NCBI RefSeq assembly: GCF_021018895.1
Contig: NC_079375.1
Span: forward strand, 20,160,492 to 20,224,491
Reading direction: 5' to 3'
Length of the DNA: 64,000 nucleotides
Source of the DNA: Seriola aureovittata
Lineage: Eukaryota; Chordata; Actinopteri; Carangiformes; Carangidae
The translations under genes were made by a program, and so were the position numbers. Shown piece by piece: positions 26,298 to 40,640 of the stretch (within the stretch, counting starts at the first letter, position 1; every line of letters starts with the position of its first letter). Below the pieces are notes generated by a model, which saw only the letters and a list, made by a program, of their open reading frames with translations, had not been told where the DNA came from and did not search any database.

Positions 26298-28264
26298 CCC
26301 CTCAGATGTCCCCACTTCGGAGCTGCTGGGGATCCAGTTGAGAAGGATCGATGATGGTGTCTGCACCTCCTGACCTGCACTCTGAGTCTCTGCCACCTCT
26401 CCGAACTCCAACAGCCGAGAAGCAGAAAAAAAAGAAACCACACCACAAACTCACCGTGAAATGAGATAGTCGCTCTGAAAAATGTCTGCGGCTTTATGCG
26501 CTCCACGCCGCGGAAGGTCCTTGAAATGTGCTTACTCTTATAAGAGTGCCATGTTAAACAAAAGGTTGAAAATGGTTCACCTTAAAGTGCTGCCGAACTT
26601 TGTCAGGTTTCAGGTGTGTGGGATGTTCTGTCACGTCAGCACTGCTGTAGAGTGCTTTGTCAAGGTTAATACCTTCAGTTCATTTGATGGCACAGGAGCA
26701 AAGTTAGAGGAAAAACACAATTAAAATACAGTGGCGAAAAACAGAATAGAGAGGAATAGAATGAAACTTGTGCAGGTGATATTAAGAACCCAAGGGGCTC
26801 ATGAAAGAATCCCACTTCACAACAAAGAACCAAAAATCCACTTTGATCCCCCTCTGTTTATATCCTCACTTAAATTCTACACTGTAATATGAAGTTTGTT
26901 CCTCTTAATGATTAAAGCTGTAAAAATTAGAATCCTTTTGATCAGGGTGTTACTATAAACAGGTCGTCATATGCTATTGCAATGATTAAAAAGTCTGCTT
27001 TCATTTGAAAGTCTGTGCTTAGTCTCTCAAAAACCCTAAGTGCTTTGTACCAATTCGACCGAGATTCCAGTATTCAAGAGAAATATCACTAATGTGTCAT
27101 TCTATGTTTTCAAATGAGACTCTTAATCCGTGGCTTCTCATTACATTTCCACAAGTGCCACATCGGCAGCCTCACACCTACAGCATCATTGCCTCTGGAC
27201 CACGCCTCTCATCTGTCTAATGAGCATTAGCAGTGATAACTGACAACTAGCAGTCAAAGAGATCTTTGGTGTGGTAGACATTAAATCTGGACGCTTTAAT
27301 TTCAAAGTGTAAATGAATCAAAATTCTGTGTGACTGCACTCTTTCAGATGTACAAAGATGTGTTACTTTATGCCCTTGGGACGTCATTGATCTCAGGTCA
27401 GTTATTAACAACATAGAAGCAGAAGAAGATGTTTCTCCTTCCTGATAAATAGTGACTAACAGCCTCAACTTCCTGTGGCAGCAGAGAACACCACTTGATG
27501 CTAATGTGTCACCAGCTGCTTTAAATACTCTCATCACTGTGCAGCATAATTCACACTGGTACGTCGACTCTTAGTGTAGCCACCGCAGAATGGAAACAGT
27601 CATGCTGATACAGACCCGGACTCCGCTGGTCGGACTATCATGACTCATTAACACAAACAGAGCGTGCAGCTCGGAGGCCTGTGAGCCAGATAGGGGTCTG
27701 ACACAAAACAACTCTATGATTATGTTGATGATTTTATATTGCACAGAACCTACGGTTGACATAATGATATATTTAACATCAACTGTAACCCAGCCCACAG
27801 TCTTTCCAAAATTCCAGTGACAGAACTGAAACCACCAATTTTGACTCAAAAAAGGAAAAATGTGTAATTATTATTAATAATTATGTAGTAATGTGAAGAA
27901 ATCCCCAGGAAATAACAACCAACTAAAATCAGTAAAATCAGTACAATGACAAGTTGTAGTTGTATAATTACCAGGTATGTGTTGTTATAGCAAGTAGTAT
28001 ACATACATACAGGGTAAGACTTAATTACCTCTCCCATGGCCTGTAAAGTCCAGTAACCCATTAGGATGAAATATGAAAATACTTTCCAAATACTAAAAAT
28101 GAAGACAGGCTAATCGTCCTTTTTCTTTCATTTCATCAATGAAAATCAATCACACTAAAGAAAGATTATCCCAAACTCAGCAGAGACAAAGCTTCATTCC
28201 AACTGTTGAGCAGGTGATGACAGATGACTGGCAGTTAGCATCACGCTATACCTCATCAGAGCCA

Positions 28265-28451
28265 CAGGTCAGTTAGCGTTAGCATGCTTGCTGAGATGCT
28301 AACGGTATTCTGTTCTGCAAACGTCACTCGCACATCCAGTTGGAGTCGACACTAAACTGATCGAGTGATCAATGAATTTTAAGAAATGACAGTGCAAACA
28401 TGCTGTATAATGTTTACCATGTTCCGCACTATGTGATCTATACCTATACAT

Positions 28452-28507
<56 letters not shown>

Positions 28508-28640
28508 TATATAATCTGTTATCTGTTATAATAAGTTATAAAGATTCATCCTCAGGGGACATGAATGACTTCACAGAATCTGTGCCGATCCTTCTTGTAG
28601 AATTTGAGACATTTTACTTGACAACTAAACTATAACTGAG
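28265..28640 (+). repeat. interspersed repeat, related to 30185 and 31060 copies
   Basis: It holds GTTAGCGTTAGCATGCTTGC, TATAATGTTTACCATGTTC and GATTCATCCTCAGGGGACAT. These are landmarks of the same long dispersed fish repeat seen at 31060-31680. A (CA)(TA) microsatellite interrupts it. Confidence 0.6.
28452..28502. repeat. compound (CA)n(TA)n microsatellite
   Basis: CACACACA is followed by about 34 nt of pure TA, which is self-complementary. Confidence 0.95.
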
Positions 28641-31059
<2,419 letters not shown>

Positions 31060-31680
31060 TCAGAATTCACTAATTAGCAGTAAGCACAAAGTACAGCTGC
31101 GGCTGATGGGAATGTACAGTAATTATATGTATTTGTATGTGTTGTATTTGGGCAAATTCTAACTTAGTGCTTGATTAAAAAAAAAAAAGTTTAGAGATCA
31201 CCAAAGTTATTACAGTTCATCCTGAGGGGAACATGAACGACTCCAAATGTTATGGTTGTTAAGACATTTGACTAAAAACCAGAAAGGTCAACGTCATTGT
31301 GGTTCTAGCAGAAACTTCAGGGAAGCATCAAATTTATTCAGTTTCATCCTTTAGGGACTTTGAATAACTGAACGACATTTTCTCCAATCTATTCAGTTTT
31401 ACTTGATAAGAAAATCTTGATCTAGTGGTGCTAGAAAAAAAAATTCAGCATCAACTAAATCATTAGCAATCATCATCTGGGGCTTGTTGTTAGGACATTT
31501 CATTAAAATCCAAAGAGATCAACCTCACGGTGGTACTGGAAGAGTCAGAGAATCACTTGAGTCAGTAACCTTCATCCTCTGGGGACCATGAATTTTACAA
31601 TTTGATGGAAACTCAAGTAGTAGTCAAGTAAATTTCAGTAGCTGGTGGGATATTCCGGTCTGGAGAAAAGCGTGAGTAGT
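31060..31680 (+). repeat. dispersed repeat with about four degenerate internal units
   Basis: It starts with TAATTAGCAGTAAGCACAAA and GTACAGCTGCGGCTGATGGG. It then has units with TTCATCCTGAGGGGAACATG (31217), TTTCATCCTTTAGGGACTTT (about 31343), ATCATCTGGGGCTTG (about 31467) and TTCATCCTCTGGGGACCATG (about 31571), spaced about 105-125 nt. Confidence 0.75.
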
Positions 31681-33339
31681 GTGGGTAAAAATGTATGTCA
31701 CACTCTTGATATGACACTAGGAGGAAGTTATCCATCATTCATTATTCATCATCATCAGACATCATTATAAGAGAAAGATGGTTTATCTGTGTCTTCTGAC
31801 CAGAGCACACATGAGAAGCATGACCCTGCAGCTAGAACGCATCGTTATATATACTCGCTTGGTGTAACGAGCTTGTGGGTCTCTCCTGCAGAAGAGTTTT
31901 TTGGCAACTGAATTTCCCATGTCAAGCAAATTCGTAACACAGCCTAATCTAATGAGAGCTGAAGGTCACGCTTCGTTTCAGAAAACTGCCACCTGTACAG
32001 TTTGGGAAAAAGTTTGGAGGTCCTCCGGAGAGCCAGCAAACTGGTTTATTTGGAAACGGTGCAACAGGTTTCTGAGTGTGTACACAGCTTTGCCCAGAGT
32101 GAGGATGGATATATTAGCAATTGTTTGGATTAGATGTGATGTGATGTATTCAAATGGCACCACCCTGGCAAAGTGCTCATGATGTTTTCTTTTCACGTGT
32201 TAATGCGCCACTGACCGGGGAATCATTACATATTCACCCAAGCTCTGCAAAGCTTTTTTCTGTGCTAAAGCTCACAAAAATACATTATGAGCAATTATGA
32301 TGCATGAGGAGCAACGCCGGGCTGTCAGATGGATATATCATTCATCTTATATAATAATCAAATGATTACTTTGTTCTTTGTCATATGTCCAAGGTGACTT
32401 GAATAAAGTCCATCAAATAATCCTCAGTGGCTGTCTTTGTGTCTCCTGGGGAGCTCAACCCTGATTCTGAGGCCAACTGTGTCGATCAATGGAGCAGCCC
32501 AGCATGGGAAGTGCAAGTTCATTAGTGTTTCACAGCTGCAGCCGAGAAAATAAATTCAGTCATTTCTAAGATATTTGAAACGACTCAAAGTAAAAAAGAA
32601 AAAACATCACCACAATGGAGTTATCTAAACAGTTACATAACTTATGTATCAGAAAGCATGTTAAAGGACTATAACAGTGTTTTTACATGTTTTAACTTGG
32701 TTACAAATCACTTTACTAACTACTTTTCAGGGAGTATTTGTGCTTTTTTTTCCTCCTCGCAGAAAGCCACTTTGTTCTATTCTTTTCACTTCAAAAAAAA
32801 AAAATCAACTTGCAGAGACCTGTAACCTGCTTGAGATCGATAATTCATCACAGAGAACATCACGCAGTGTGGGCTTTTGTTTTTGTCAAGGTTAAGTCAC
32901 TGTTGATGTGATAATGCGCTACACACTCACGCACAACTGCAATATTGCATGATAAAAAGCATACAATGTTTACTGCAATGGATTACTTATCTCAATTCGG
33001 TTTGAGTCTCTACAAATTGAACTTCCTGGTATATAATCAGATGGACTTTAAGAGGTCATCTGTAAAATGTGTTCGCAATGTTGTATGGATCGTCTGTTCA
33101 AGCCCTACAAAATAACTAATAAGCCCTATTCTTAAATCATTCAGTTCTGCAAAAAAAAAAAAATTGGTACAAATTTCCAGTGAAACTTCTCCCACTATTA
33201 CAATAATAATTGGATATACAGAAAAGACGGTTGCATCACTTGCACAACTAGTTTCAGATAACATCCCTGTTTATTCAGAGTCATATAAGATATGGATATA
33301 AATAGAAAGATAACAAATTTTGTCATAATTCCTGTGGGA
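31681..33339. other. non-coding sequence; possible conserved element at 32190-32410
   Basis: No gene was recognised. The 93-codon ORF at 31901-32182 shows no family resemblance. 32190-32410 is a repeat-free stretch with homeodomain/POU-like motifs (GAGCAATTATGATGCATGAG). Confidence 0.35.
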
Positions 33340-33720
33340 AGTCTTGAGTTATGGCTAAAAAGTGCTTTGTGCGCTCACACTGACCTTTGACCTTTAATAA
33401 ACAAAATCTAATCAGTTCATCTTTGAGTCCAAGTGAATGTTTATGCCAAATTGGAGGGATTCCCTCGAGGAGTTCTCGAGATATTGCGTTCACAAGGCCA
33501 AAATTGTGTTTTGTGAGGTCACTGTGACCTTGACCTTGATTTTGACCTTTTACCTTTGACCACGAAAATCTAATCAGCTCATCCTTGAGTCCGGGTGAAC
33601 ATTTGTACCAAATTTGAAGAAATTCTCTCAAGGCGTTACAGAGATATCACATTCACAAGAATGGGACGGACGGACGGCAACCCAATAACATAATGCCCCC
33701 GGGCCCTGGCTGCCGCCGGC
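33340..33720. repeat. tandem two-unit fish repeat rich in nuclear-receptor half-sites
   Basis: Two diverged units of about 150 nt share TGACCTTTGACC, AAAATCTAATCAG, TCATC(T/C)TTGAGTCC and AGATAT(T/C). They are followed by GGGACGGACGGACGGCAACC and ATAATGCCCCCGGG, a common end of this teleost repeat. It contains TGACCTTTGACCT (33381-33393) and AGGTCACTGTGACCT (33516-33530). Confidence 0.75.
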
Positions 33721-33984
33721 AACACAGCACTCTGTGGGATGAAAAATACATGAAGAGGTAAACATTAACTGGGCTCCCCTGAGATAGGAGTAAATAGTAA
33801 ACATTTTTAAAGCAATGACTCACATGACAGAAAATTTTGGATGTAATGATGAACCCACAAAGTATTATGACCAGTTATGGAGCTTTATAGCATCTTTTAG
33901 CTAATTGTTTTGGTTTTCCATCCTGCAACTTTACTGTTCTGATTCACATTCACCTTTTCTCATACCATCGTGTTGAGATGCAGC

Positions 33985-34185
33985 AGACATATGTTTTCAG
34001 AAAAAAAGCTCTAAAGACCCCACAGTACACTACCTGCCCAGCATCAAACAACAAAGTGAGATTCTAGCCAGTGAACGTAGTGGAGCATTAAGCAGCTAAA
34101 AAGCCAGATATTTCCCCCAGGAGAGACCAAACACCGAGCTAAAAGGAAAGGAAATGTTTGATTTACACCTGCCATGTGGTTAGAA
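33985..34185 (+). repeat. dispersed repeat, copy 2 of a pair
   Basis: It is the partner of 23080-23290: GACCCCACAGTACACTACCT, then AAAGTGAGATTCTAGCCAGT, CATTAAGCAGCTAAAAAGCC and AGAGACCAAACACCGAGC. Confidence 0.65.
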
Positions 34186-35511
34186 ACACGACACAGACTG
34201 AATGCAAATGTTGCTATGTATCTGCTGTGAACTGACAAGTTCAACATATCCGTCATTGTTGTGTTCACAACTTGTTTCAGCACCTTTCAGTCTACAATTA
34301 GACACTATGAAAACTCTTTCAATTACAGTAAATAACATGCAAAAACAAAAAACATTAAATACATTTAGTGTACCGTAAAGTCAACCTGACACTGATTATA
34401 TACATTATATAGAAAAACAAACAAAGGGTCTATAAAGAAGTGCAAGGTGATGTACAATTTGAGTTTCATATCATATGGAAATTAATGAAAAGAAGTGGCT
34501 GACTGGTGAAAAAAAGTCTATTCAAAAATATAAAACACACTTTTGTCAGCTAAAACCAGCAGAAACGGTCCTAAAGTAAATGTATCTGCAGTGAGAGGTG
34601 ACACGGCGAAGGACAGACCTTTGTACCTGATTTTGAAAGAAGACATGCACAATTACTATTATTACGCACAATTTTTCTACCCTTTTATCTTGACAGACCC
34701 AGAAGCCAAAGAAACTGAGACTGAAAAGAGCTGAATTTGTGTTAACTGATTATTATTATCAATTGCTGCATCCCTTCAGTGCCCTGGTGTAAAAGAGGAA
34801 TGATCTGAGCCTCAGAGGAAATATATGTCCTGTTATTTTTGCTTCGCAACCCGAAACACCGACATTCCCGAGTGCTGAATATCTTTTTATAAAGGAAACA
34901 ATAAAATAATCTACCTCAATACGAGTCTTAGCTCATGGTGACTCGAGTTCTAATGAGAAAACAGCTTTAATTTATTCTTTCGATCTGGTGGTTTTCAAAG
35001 CGCTGCAGGATACAGTAAGTGTCTCACAAGGATCTTTTGTGTTCTTTTTACTTCTTCTAAACTCTTTCACAATAAAAAATACGCTCTTGTTACCTGGTGC
35101 AAGGAAACAATGAAGTGCTTTTCTTTTTTTAGAAAATGAAGTTCACTTCACAAATTCTTTTTTCCATTAGTCTTTAAGTGCAGTTAAGTTACCAAGCAAC
35201 TACCCAGTGACGACCACATTGTGAGTGACTCAAAGTTACTGCTATCTCTTGAACTGGTGACGAATGGACATCCCAGGGAGAGACCATAATTTACATTAAT
35301 TATATATAAGAAATTTAGTTTCTTTTTTTTCCTTGCCCAACATCATGCTTATATAGCATTAAATTCTTTATTTCAGTGCATATTAACTAACTGTGAGTTG
35401 CTCATCAGTTAATTTGAACTTGAAGTTTGTCAGTCACATTAGAACAGGCTCTGTATAAATTATTTAAAATGTGAACCAACACACAGAAATTTGGACAATA
35501 AAAAGATATTA
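34186..35511. other. non-coding sequence, nothing recognised
   Basis: AT-rich sequence without coding or repeat landmarks. Confidence 0.4.
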
Positions 35512-36030
35512 AAGGCATAGTTTTATTTTTCGGAAATTCACTTTCTTACTGAGAGTCTGTTGTAAAGACTGATGCTACTCTCATATCTGTATGGGAAATA
35601 TGGAGCTACAGCCAGGAGGCCGTTAGCTTAGCTTAGCTTAGCTTAAAGACTGGAAACACGGAAAGAGTTAGCCTGGCTCTTTCCAAAAGTACAATAAGCA
35701 CCTCTAAAGTTCATTAACAAGCTCTGGCTCTGTTGTTTAATACATACAAAAACTGAAGTGTAAAAACAAGTTTTAGGCGAAGTTATGTGCCGCAACCTCA
35801 CAGTAACAGGGACTCCAAGAGGTGATAGCGCCTAGCAAAGAAACAATCAAGCACATAACCATAGTAACACCACAAAAAGTTTTTACACTTCAGATTTTGT
35901 ACAGGTTAAACAGAAACGATACAGCATGTTAATTAGTGAGTTTTAGAGGGGCGGGCAGGCGATCTTGTTCCCTTGTTGCAGAGCTATGTTAGCGGTGTCC
36001 CTGTTTCCAGCCCCTGGTCTGCTGGCTATT
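35512..36030. repeat. snap-back (self-inverted) 'gttagcttagctta' repeat, upstream copy
   Basis: It begins TTTCTTACTGAGAGTCTG, ACTCTCATATCTGTATGGGA and GAGCTACAGCCAGGAGGCCG, then four TTAGC units. The inner segment CTCTAAAGTTCATTAACA ... AAAAACTGAAGTGTAAAAAC is repeated inverted at 35878-35948, so a transcript would fold into a hairpin. Confidence 0.75.
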
Positions 36031-36214
36031 TACTATATAGACACAATCTTCTCTCTGAAATCAGCCAGTCACTTAATTCAATTCTTGGAAAAGAGAGAAA
36101 ATACAATAAGTGTACTTCTGAAAAATAAATATTGTAAATTAAAGCTCTCACAATAGAAAGGGTTACATCTGCATGAATAACAGTATTTATTGTAAGCCTA
36201 TGATCCACTCGTTT

Positions 36215-36290
36215 TGAAGTTGCTGTCTTATGTGAAGCACTTTGTAATGTGGGTTTAAAGAAGTGCTCTATAAATAAAGATTATTCTCAT
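36215..36290 (+). repeat. LINE/SINE 3' tail remnant
   Basis: GTGAAGCACTTTGTAATGTG and AAGTGCTCTATAAATAAAGA match the conserved 3' tail of L2-type retroposons in fish. Confidence 0.6.
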
Positions 36291-39200
36291 TATCTCAATA
36301 GAACCATAAACCAGCATATTAAGGAATACAATAAAAAGGTGATAAAGGGAAATAATAAGGATATAAAATCATAATTTATTCAACACTAACAAGAATTCAG
36401 TGGAATATGTAAATTAACATGTTGCCTTTCAAGTGAATTGATTTACATATGCAACTCACAGTAGGTTTGTTTGGTTTTTACCACACTGCAGGAGAAACAT
36501 ATGCTGAAATAGTTCAGGAAACGTGCCACCACTTCATTGTCCTCATCAGTAATAAATTGAACTCTAGGACTCAATAATTACCCAGGAAGGCCATGAAGTG
36601 CATTTTTGCATATATGCGTCATGTCATTCAAAGGCACCAGTCACCTTGGAGTGCATTTATCAGCGCTGCGATCATGAGGCTGTTTAATGGATAGAAAAGC
36701 AGTTGGATTTCCCGAGCCACTGTTTAGTTAGGCTACCTTTGCTCTGCACAGATGTTGGTGTCCTGTTGTGTGACAGGCGTTCGGTATTCTAGGTCAGCCC
36801 CCCGATGCTCCAGTGTGACTCAAGAATGAAAGGGCATGTACAGGGAAGAAACAAAAATAGCAGCTGGGCCACAGAAGCCAAAGATTTGACAAAGCCTCGG
36901 ACATGTGTGTTCCCTGACCTGAATAACCAACAGAGCCGCAGAGCTCTCAACCAGGTAGACCTCCCAGACGTGTCGGAAAATAGCACTATTTTTCTTTCAC
37001 ATCCGTAGACACTTTTCATTTTGTTGTTTACCCTCCCAACTTACAGTAAGAGGAATAGCAGAGCTGACGCAATATTTTGCTCACTCGCTGATTTAGTGAG
37101 AAACAAAAGGCGGTACAGAAAAACTAATCAAACCTAAATTCATTTATTTTATTAAACCTCTGCACCGAGAACATGTTTAATGTGCTGAAACGACTGCTAA
37201 TGTGCCTCAGCCCCCTCACGCTCTCATGAAAAGCGTGGGAGCATTCGCTGTTTCGTTTCCAAACATCTCTTCACCAATGCCTGTCCAATTACTCACACTG
37301 AGAGGTTTGGTCCAATCGCTGTCTTCACTCCAGGGTTAAATGGAATTAGCAAAGCCGAGACCTCATCATCATCCCTTCCATTTTGTTTGCACTTTCACAT
37401 TCACCACCTGCCAAGTTACGTCGCCTTTCCATTTTGGAGAGACTTTCAAAGAACAATGGGCACACAGCACAGTGCGGCCATGATCTGCTTTACACTGTGC
37501 TCATCAACTACAATTCATTCTTTCACAATAAAAGGTGCAGAGGAAGTAATTACTCAGTAAAACACATTTGTCTTTGGGGGAAAGCTACAGCGTGTTATCA
37601 GCTGAAACAGAAAGAAGCGTGCAGAACTGTCTGAGAGATGCCAGAGCTCTTGCGCAAAATTAGTCATTTTTATGTCCTTTCAACAGAGATAATGCCAGGC
37701 TTCACATGCTCGCATCCACAGACGCACAATCCTGCTTTATGCCAAAGCCTTCATGTCAAGTAAGGTGAAGTTGAACCCCTCACTTCCAAATGTGGGAGGG
37801 ATTCATAATGTCATTCCTGACTTGTGATTACTTTGGCACATTGCATGTTAGTGGGCTGGAGGCATTTGTGTTCAGGCATATTAACACCAGTGCCATGTCA
37901 AGCCCTTTCACATCATCTTCCTGGACAATTCTGAGTTTCTCCGCCCTTTTCCTCATCTGCTTGGATTCAGCAGGTTGATTCAGCGGATGGTTGGGGCGCA
38001 AATGATCAAAATAGGCTACATTCGTCCTAAAGCTCAGCAGGCAGCCGGGGAGGGAAGAGGGAGGGGAGGAGAATGAGTCAAACGAGAGATGACAGAGAAT
38101 TTAAATAGAGAGAAGAAGCAAAGAGGCTGAAAGAAAGAGACTGCTGGTTGGGGTGGTGGAAGGGAAGTTAGGGATGTCAGATGAAGAAACTAGGATAGAG
38201 AGACAGAGAGAGAGAGAGAGAGAGCGAGAGGAAACCAAAGGAATGTGGAGGGAAGAGGGAGAAACAAGGGGCTGGAACTTTTCAATTACAGCTCACACAG
38301 ACAACAAAGACCCAGATTTCAGGAGACTATAACAGTCTGCAGCCCCGGAGGGAAAAGCTCATTTAGCCTCCTTCATTTCTCCCATCCTTTCTCCACGCAA
38401 ATTACAAGTTGGAATATTTAATGCGTTCCTTTTGTTGCACAAGCAAATGCAGGCTCTGCTATCATTACAGAAGTCCCAAATGCCAAGATCAGCTACCTGG
38501 GGAGGCAAATCCTCCTGCTGGAGGAGTAGCAGAAAAAGTGGCTCTTGTTTTAAATTTCAAAGTGTTTCGGTTGATTGAGACGGTCCCGACGTCTGTCTGT
38601 CAGCAGCACCGGCGGTGACTACAGCTATTTAGGCTTTGAAGATGTGACCCCTCGTTATTGAATTGACTCTCTTAATTTGAGCTTGAAAAAGAAAAGAAGC
38701 AGCGCCTGGCATCCTGAGGAGCGCTTGCCAAATAACATTAAAGCAAAAGGGGGATCAATAAAAGCAGACTATTGATTCAACCCCATCATGGATAACAGAC
38801 ACTCTCCTCGCAGCCCATTTAACACAGGGAGGCCTTTGTCAATCAGGTTTTCAGTGTGAATGACAAGCATAATGACAAGATGACTTGAAAGAGCCAGACA
38901 AAGGACTCCTGGAAAATATAAAGTATAATAGCACCAACATCAAACAACCTCTGGCTTGGGAATTTATCGTATTTCTTTTTTCCATTGTCATAGTCCCCGA
39001 AGAGCAGACAAAGGAATCTAATAAGAGATTCATCTGCTGTACCTGTCAACTCCCTTCCCCAAACACAAACACACTCACACACTCACACACACACACACAC
39101 ACACAGATCTACGTCCCTGCTATCTTCTCTGCCATAATTTGAAGGCTCGTGGCAGCTAACTTTCCCCCTATCGCCATTCAGCTTTCACATGTCTGAAAGA

Positions 39201-39949
39201 TTTGTTGACTGTGTGTCAAGTGGTTGTGATGTTGCTGCAAGCGAGTTGGGAGAGGGGAGGGGAAATCCAAATCAGCATCTGTTCCTACACCTGTCTCCTC
39301 GCCCATCACTGTCTGAAAAAAGACGCCATTAGCAACAAAGGCTTCGCACTAAAATGTTCCGAGTGTTCAAAGTTTATTATTTACAAGTTGCAGGTCAAAC
39401 ATTTCTTTTGCATAATTAGGAATCCAAGCATCCTTTTGTGAGAAGAAACTGTTTTCTTTTCATGCAAATTATGACGTCTGGATGTGCCAAACTGAGCGCA
39501 CTCCTGAACCTGAATCACATCACCCGAGAAACCTGTACTCCGATAATGGCTTGCAATTATTCCCACTGGTAAATCCAGCAGTGTGCATGTCATCATAGGA
39601 GGGGTCGGTGTGGGCCATTTAGTTGTGCAAGCTGCAGGCTTTGAAGCTGTGGCACAGGACAATAAAAGGAAGAAAAAAAGAAACTGTACACTGGGAGATA
39701 ATTAGCCTATTATCAAGCTCCTTTTAACACTTTTAATGTGTCACTTCGGCTGGAATCGGCTGTGGTGGTAAATAATGAGGGAAGTATGTGAAGGTTATAG
39801 TGAATGATCAACAGCACTGATGCACAATGCTCAAAACTTGAATCCACTCAGGCCATTTACAGTATCCTCATCATGATGCACTTGCTCGCCCTCTCGCTAT
39901 CTCACTTGGAAAAAAAAAAAAAAAAAAAAAAAACTAGGGAAGAAAAGCT
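36291..39949. other. gene-proximal upstream non-coding sequence
   Basis: No gene was recognised. It holds a purine-rich block with (GA)n at about 38040-38235, a (CA)n run at about 39065-39105 and a poly(A) run at 39909-39933. 36560-36740 and 38630-38840 are repeat-free and look like candidate conserved elements. Confidence 0.35.
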
Positions 39950-40156
39950 CTGTGTGTTGCAGCAGGCGCTCATTCATCCAGCAGCTCACTCAGCAGAGAG
40001 GGGAATAACAGCTCACATGCAACATCTACCCAGATTATTGTTTATTCCATAGCAGCCACTTTAAGGTGCAACAAAAGGGATTTCCCATAAAATGGAAAAA
40101 TCCGGGCTTTGCATTAAACCTCTGGACATATCTCTGACCGCGCGGACATCCTCGGA
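39950..40156 (+). promoter_or_regulatory. putative core promoter region of the BRINP3-like gene
   Basis: This stretch lies immediately upstream of the CpG-richer exon 1. A weak TATA-like string, CATAAAAT, sits at about 40086-40093, which would place transcription start near 40115-40125. CpG density rises from about 40138 (GACCGCGCGGAC). No perfect DR5 retinoic acid element was seen here by eye. The position is inferred from exon 1 only. Confidence 0.3.
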
Positions 40157-40451
40157 ATGAGCATCATCTGTGTGCTCGTGCCTCCGTTGCTGCTGCTGCT
40201 GCTGCTGCAACTTGTCACCGAGGAGCGCGTGGATGCGCGGGTGCTGGAGGATCGTCTGCCGAAATAAAGTTGAGCGAGAGCGGACATTAAGTTGTGGAGT
40301 AGCGCCCGGAAGGAACGACTCACGAATGGCGAGTTAATGAATTTGGTCGGATCGTCGAACAGGAGAGGTTTTTTTATTCGCAGCTCTCGCAAGATCAGAA
40401 GAGTTCACTTATTCTTGAGAGCGCATCGTTTGGCCCCTATTGCAAAATCAG
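40110..40451 (+). other. brinp3: non-coding exon 1 (5' UTR) of the BRINP3-like gene
   Basis: The end is fixed by a perfect donor, CAG|GTAAGT, at 40451/40452. It pairs with a strong acceptor after a pyrimidine-rich run (CTCCTCCCAG) at 40581, leaving an intron of only 130 nt. BRINP genes are known to begin with a non-coding first exon. The block is richer in G+C and CpG than its flanks. The 5' boundary is a guess. Several upstream ATGs occur here (see the uORF entries). Confidence 0.6.
40157..40267 (+). CDS. upstream ORF 1, 36 codons, signal-peptide-like
   Basis: ATG at 40157 opens a 36-residue frame ending in TAA at 40265-40267, inside the presumed 5' leader. The peptide begins MSIICVLVPP, continues with seven leucines encoded by TTG plus six CTG codons (40187-40207), and ends in a charged tail rich in E, R and D. 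It looks like an isolated signal peptide or a nascent secreted peptide. It applies only if transcription starts upstream of 40157. Such a uORF could lower translation of the main frame, and its length would vary with the CTG repeat. Confidence 0.35.
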   Translation: MSIICVLVPPLLLLLLLQLVTEERVDARVLEDRLPK

Positions 40452-40640
40452 GTAAGTGCCTGAGTATATATAAAAAATAAAAAAGATTTGATCATGCACT
40501 TAGTCTATGCGCGACGCACTACTTTTTCATCCCTGAAATGTGTGAAAGTGTAACAGTATCTTACTCCTGTCCTCCTCCCAGTCCGGAGAGAAATGAGGTG
40601 TCGCTGGGTGAAGCATGAGCTGTCAGAGAATCAGTCATAA
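40326..40640 (+). other. upstream ORFs 2 and 3; uORF3 spans the exon 1-2 junction and overlaps the main ATG
   Basis: A minimal uORF (ATG GCG AGT TAA, 40326-40337) shares its last base with the next ATG at 40337. That second frame runs 40337-40451, crosses the splice junction (G|TC), resumes at 40582 and stops at TAA 40638-40640, giving 57 codons. It passes through an in-frame ATG at 40593 and overlaps the main start (40615) by 26 nt in a different frame. The peptide is strongly basic. The main ATG has an A at -3, so leaky scanning or reinitiation would be needed to reach it. This depends on the inferred 130-nt intron being spliced. Confidence 0.45.

Larger units (their letters stand above)
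25196..28264. other. non-coding sequence with CA/TG microsatellites, no gene
   Basis: ORFs up to 96 codons (for example the - strand at 27247-27537) show no family resemblance or splice signals. Confidence 0.4.

Noticed and set aside
31901..32182. 93-codon + strand ORF near acceptor-like CTCCTGCAG
   Set aside because: There is no homology I recognise and no donor or partner exon. Kept only as non-coding.
33323..33631. 102-codon - strand ORF with an internal repeat
   Set aside because: The repetition reflects the two-unit interspersed DNA repeat, not a protein.
38040..38235. Purine-rich block as GAGA-type promoter element
   Set aside because: Simple GA-rich low complexity about 2 kb from the inferred exon 1, without an associated transcript.
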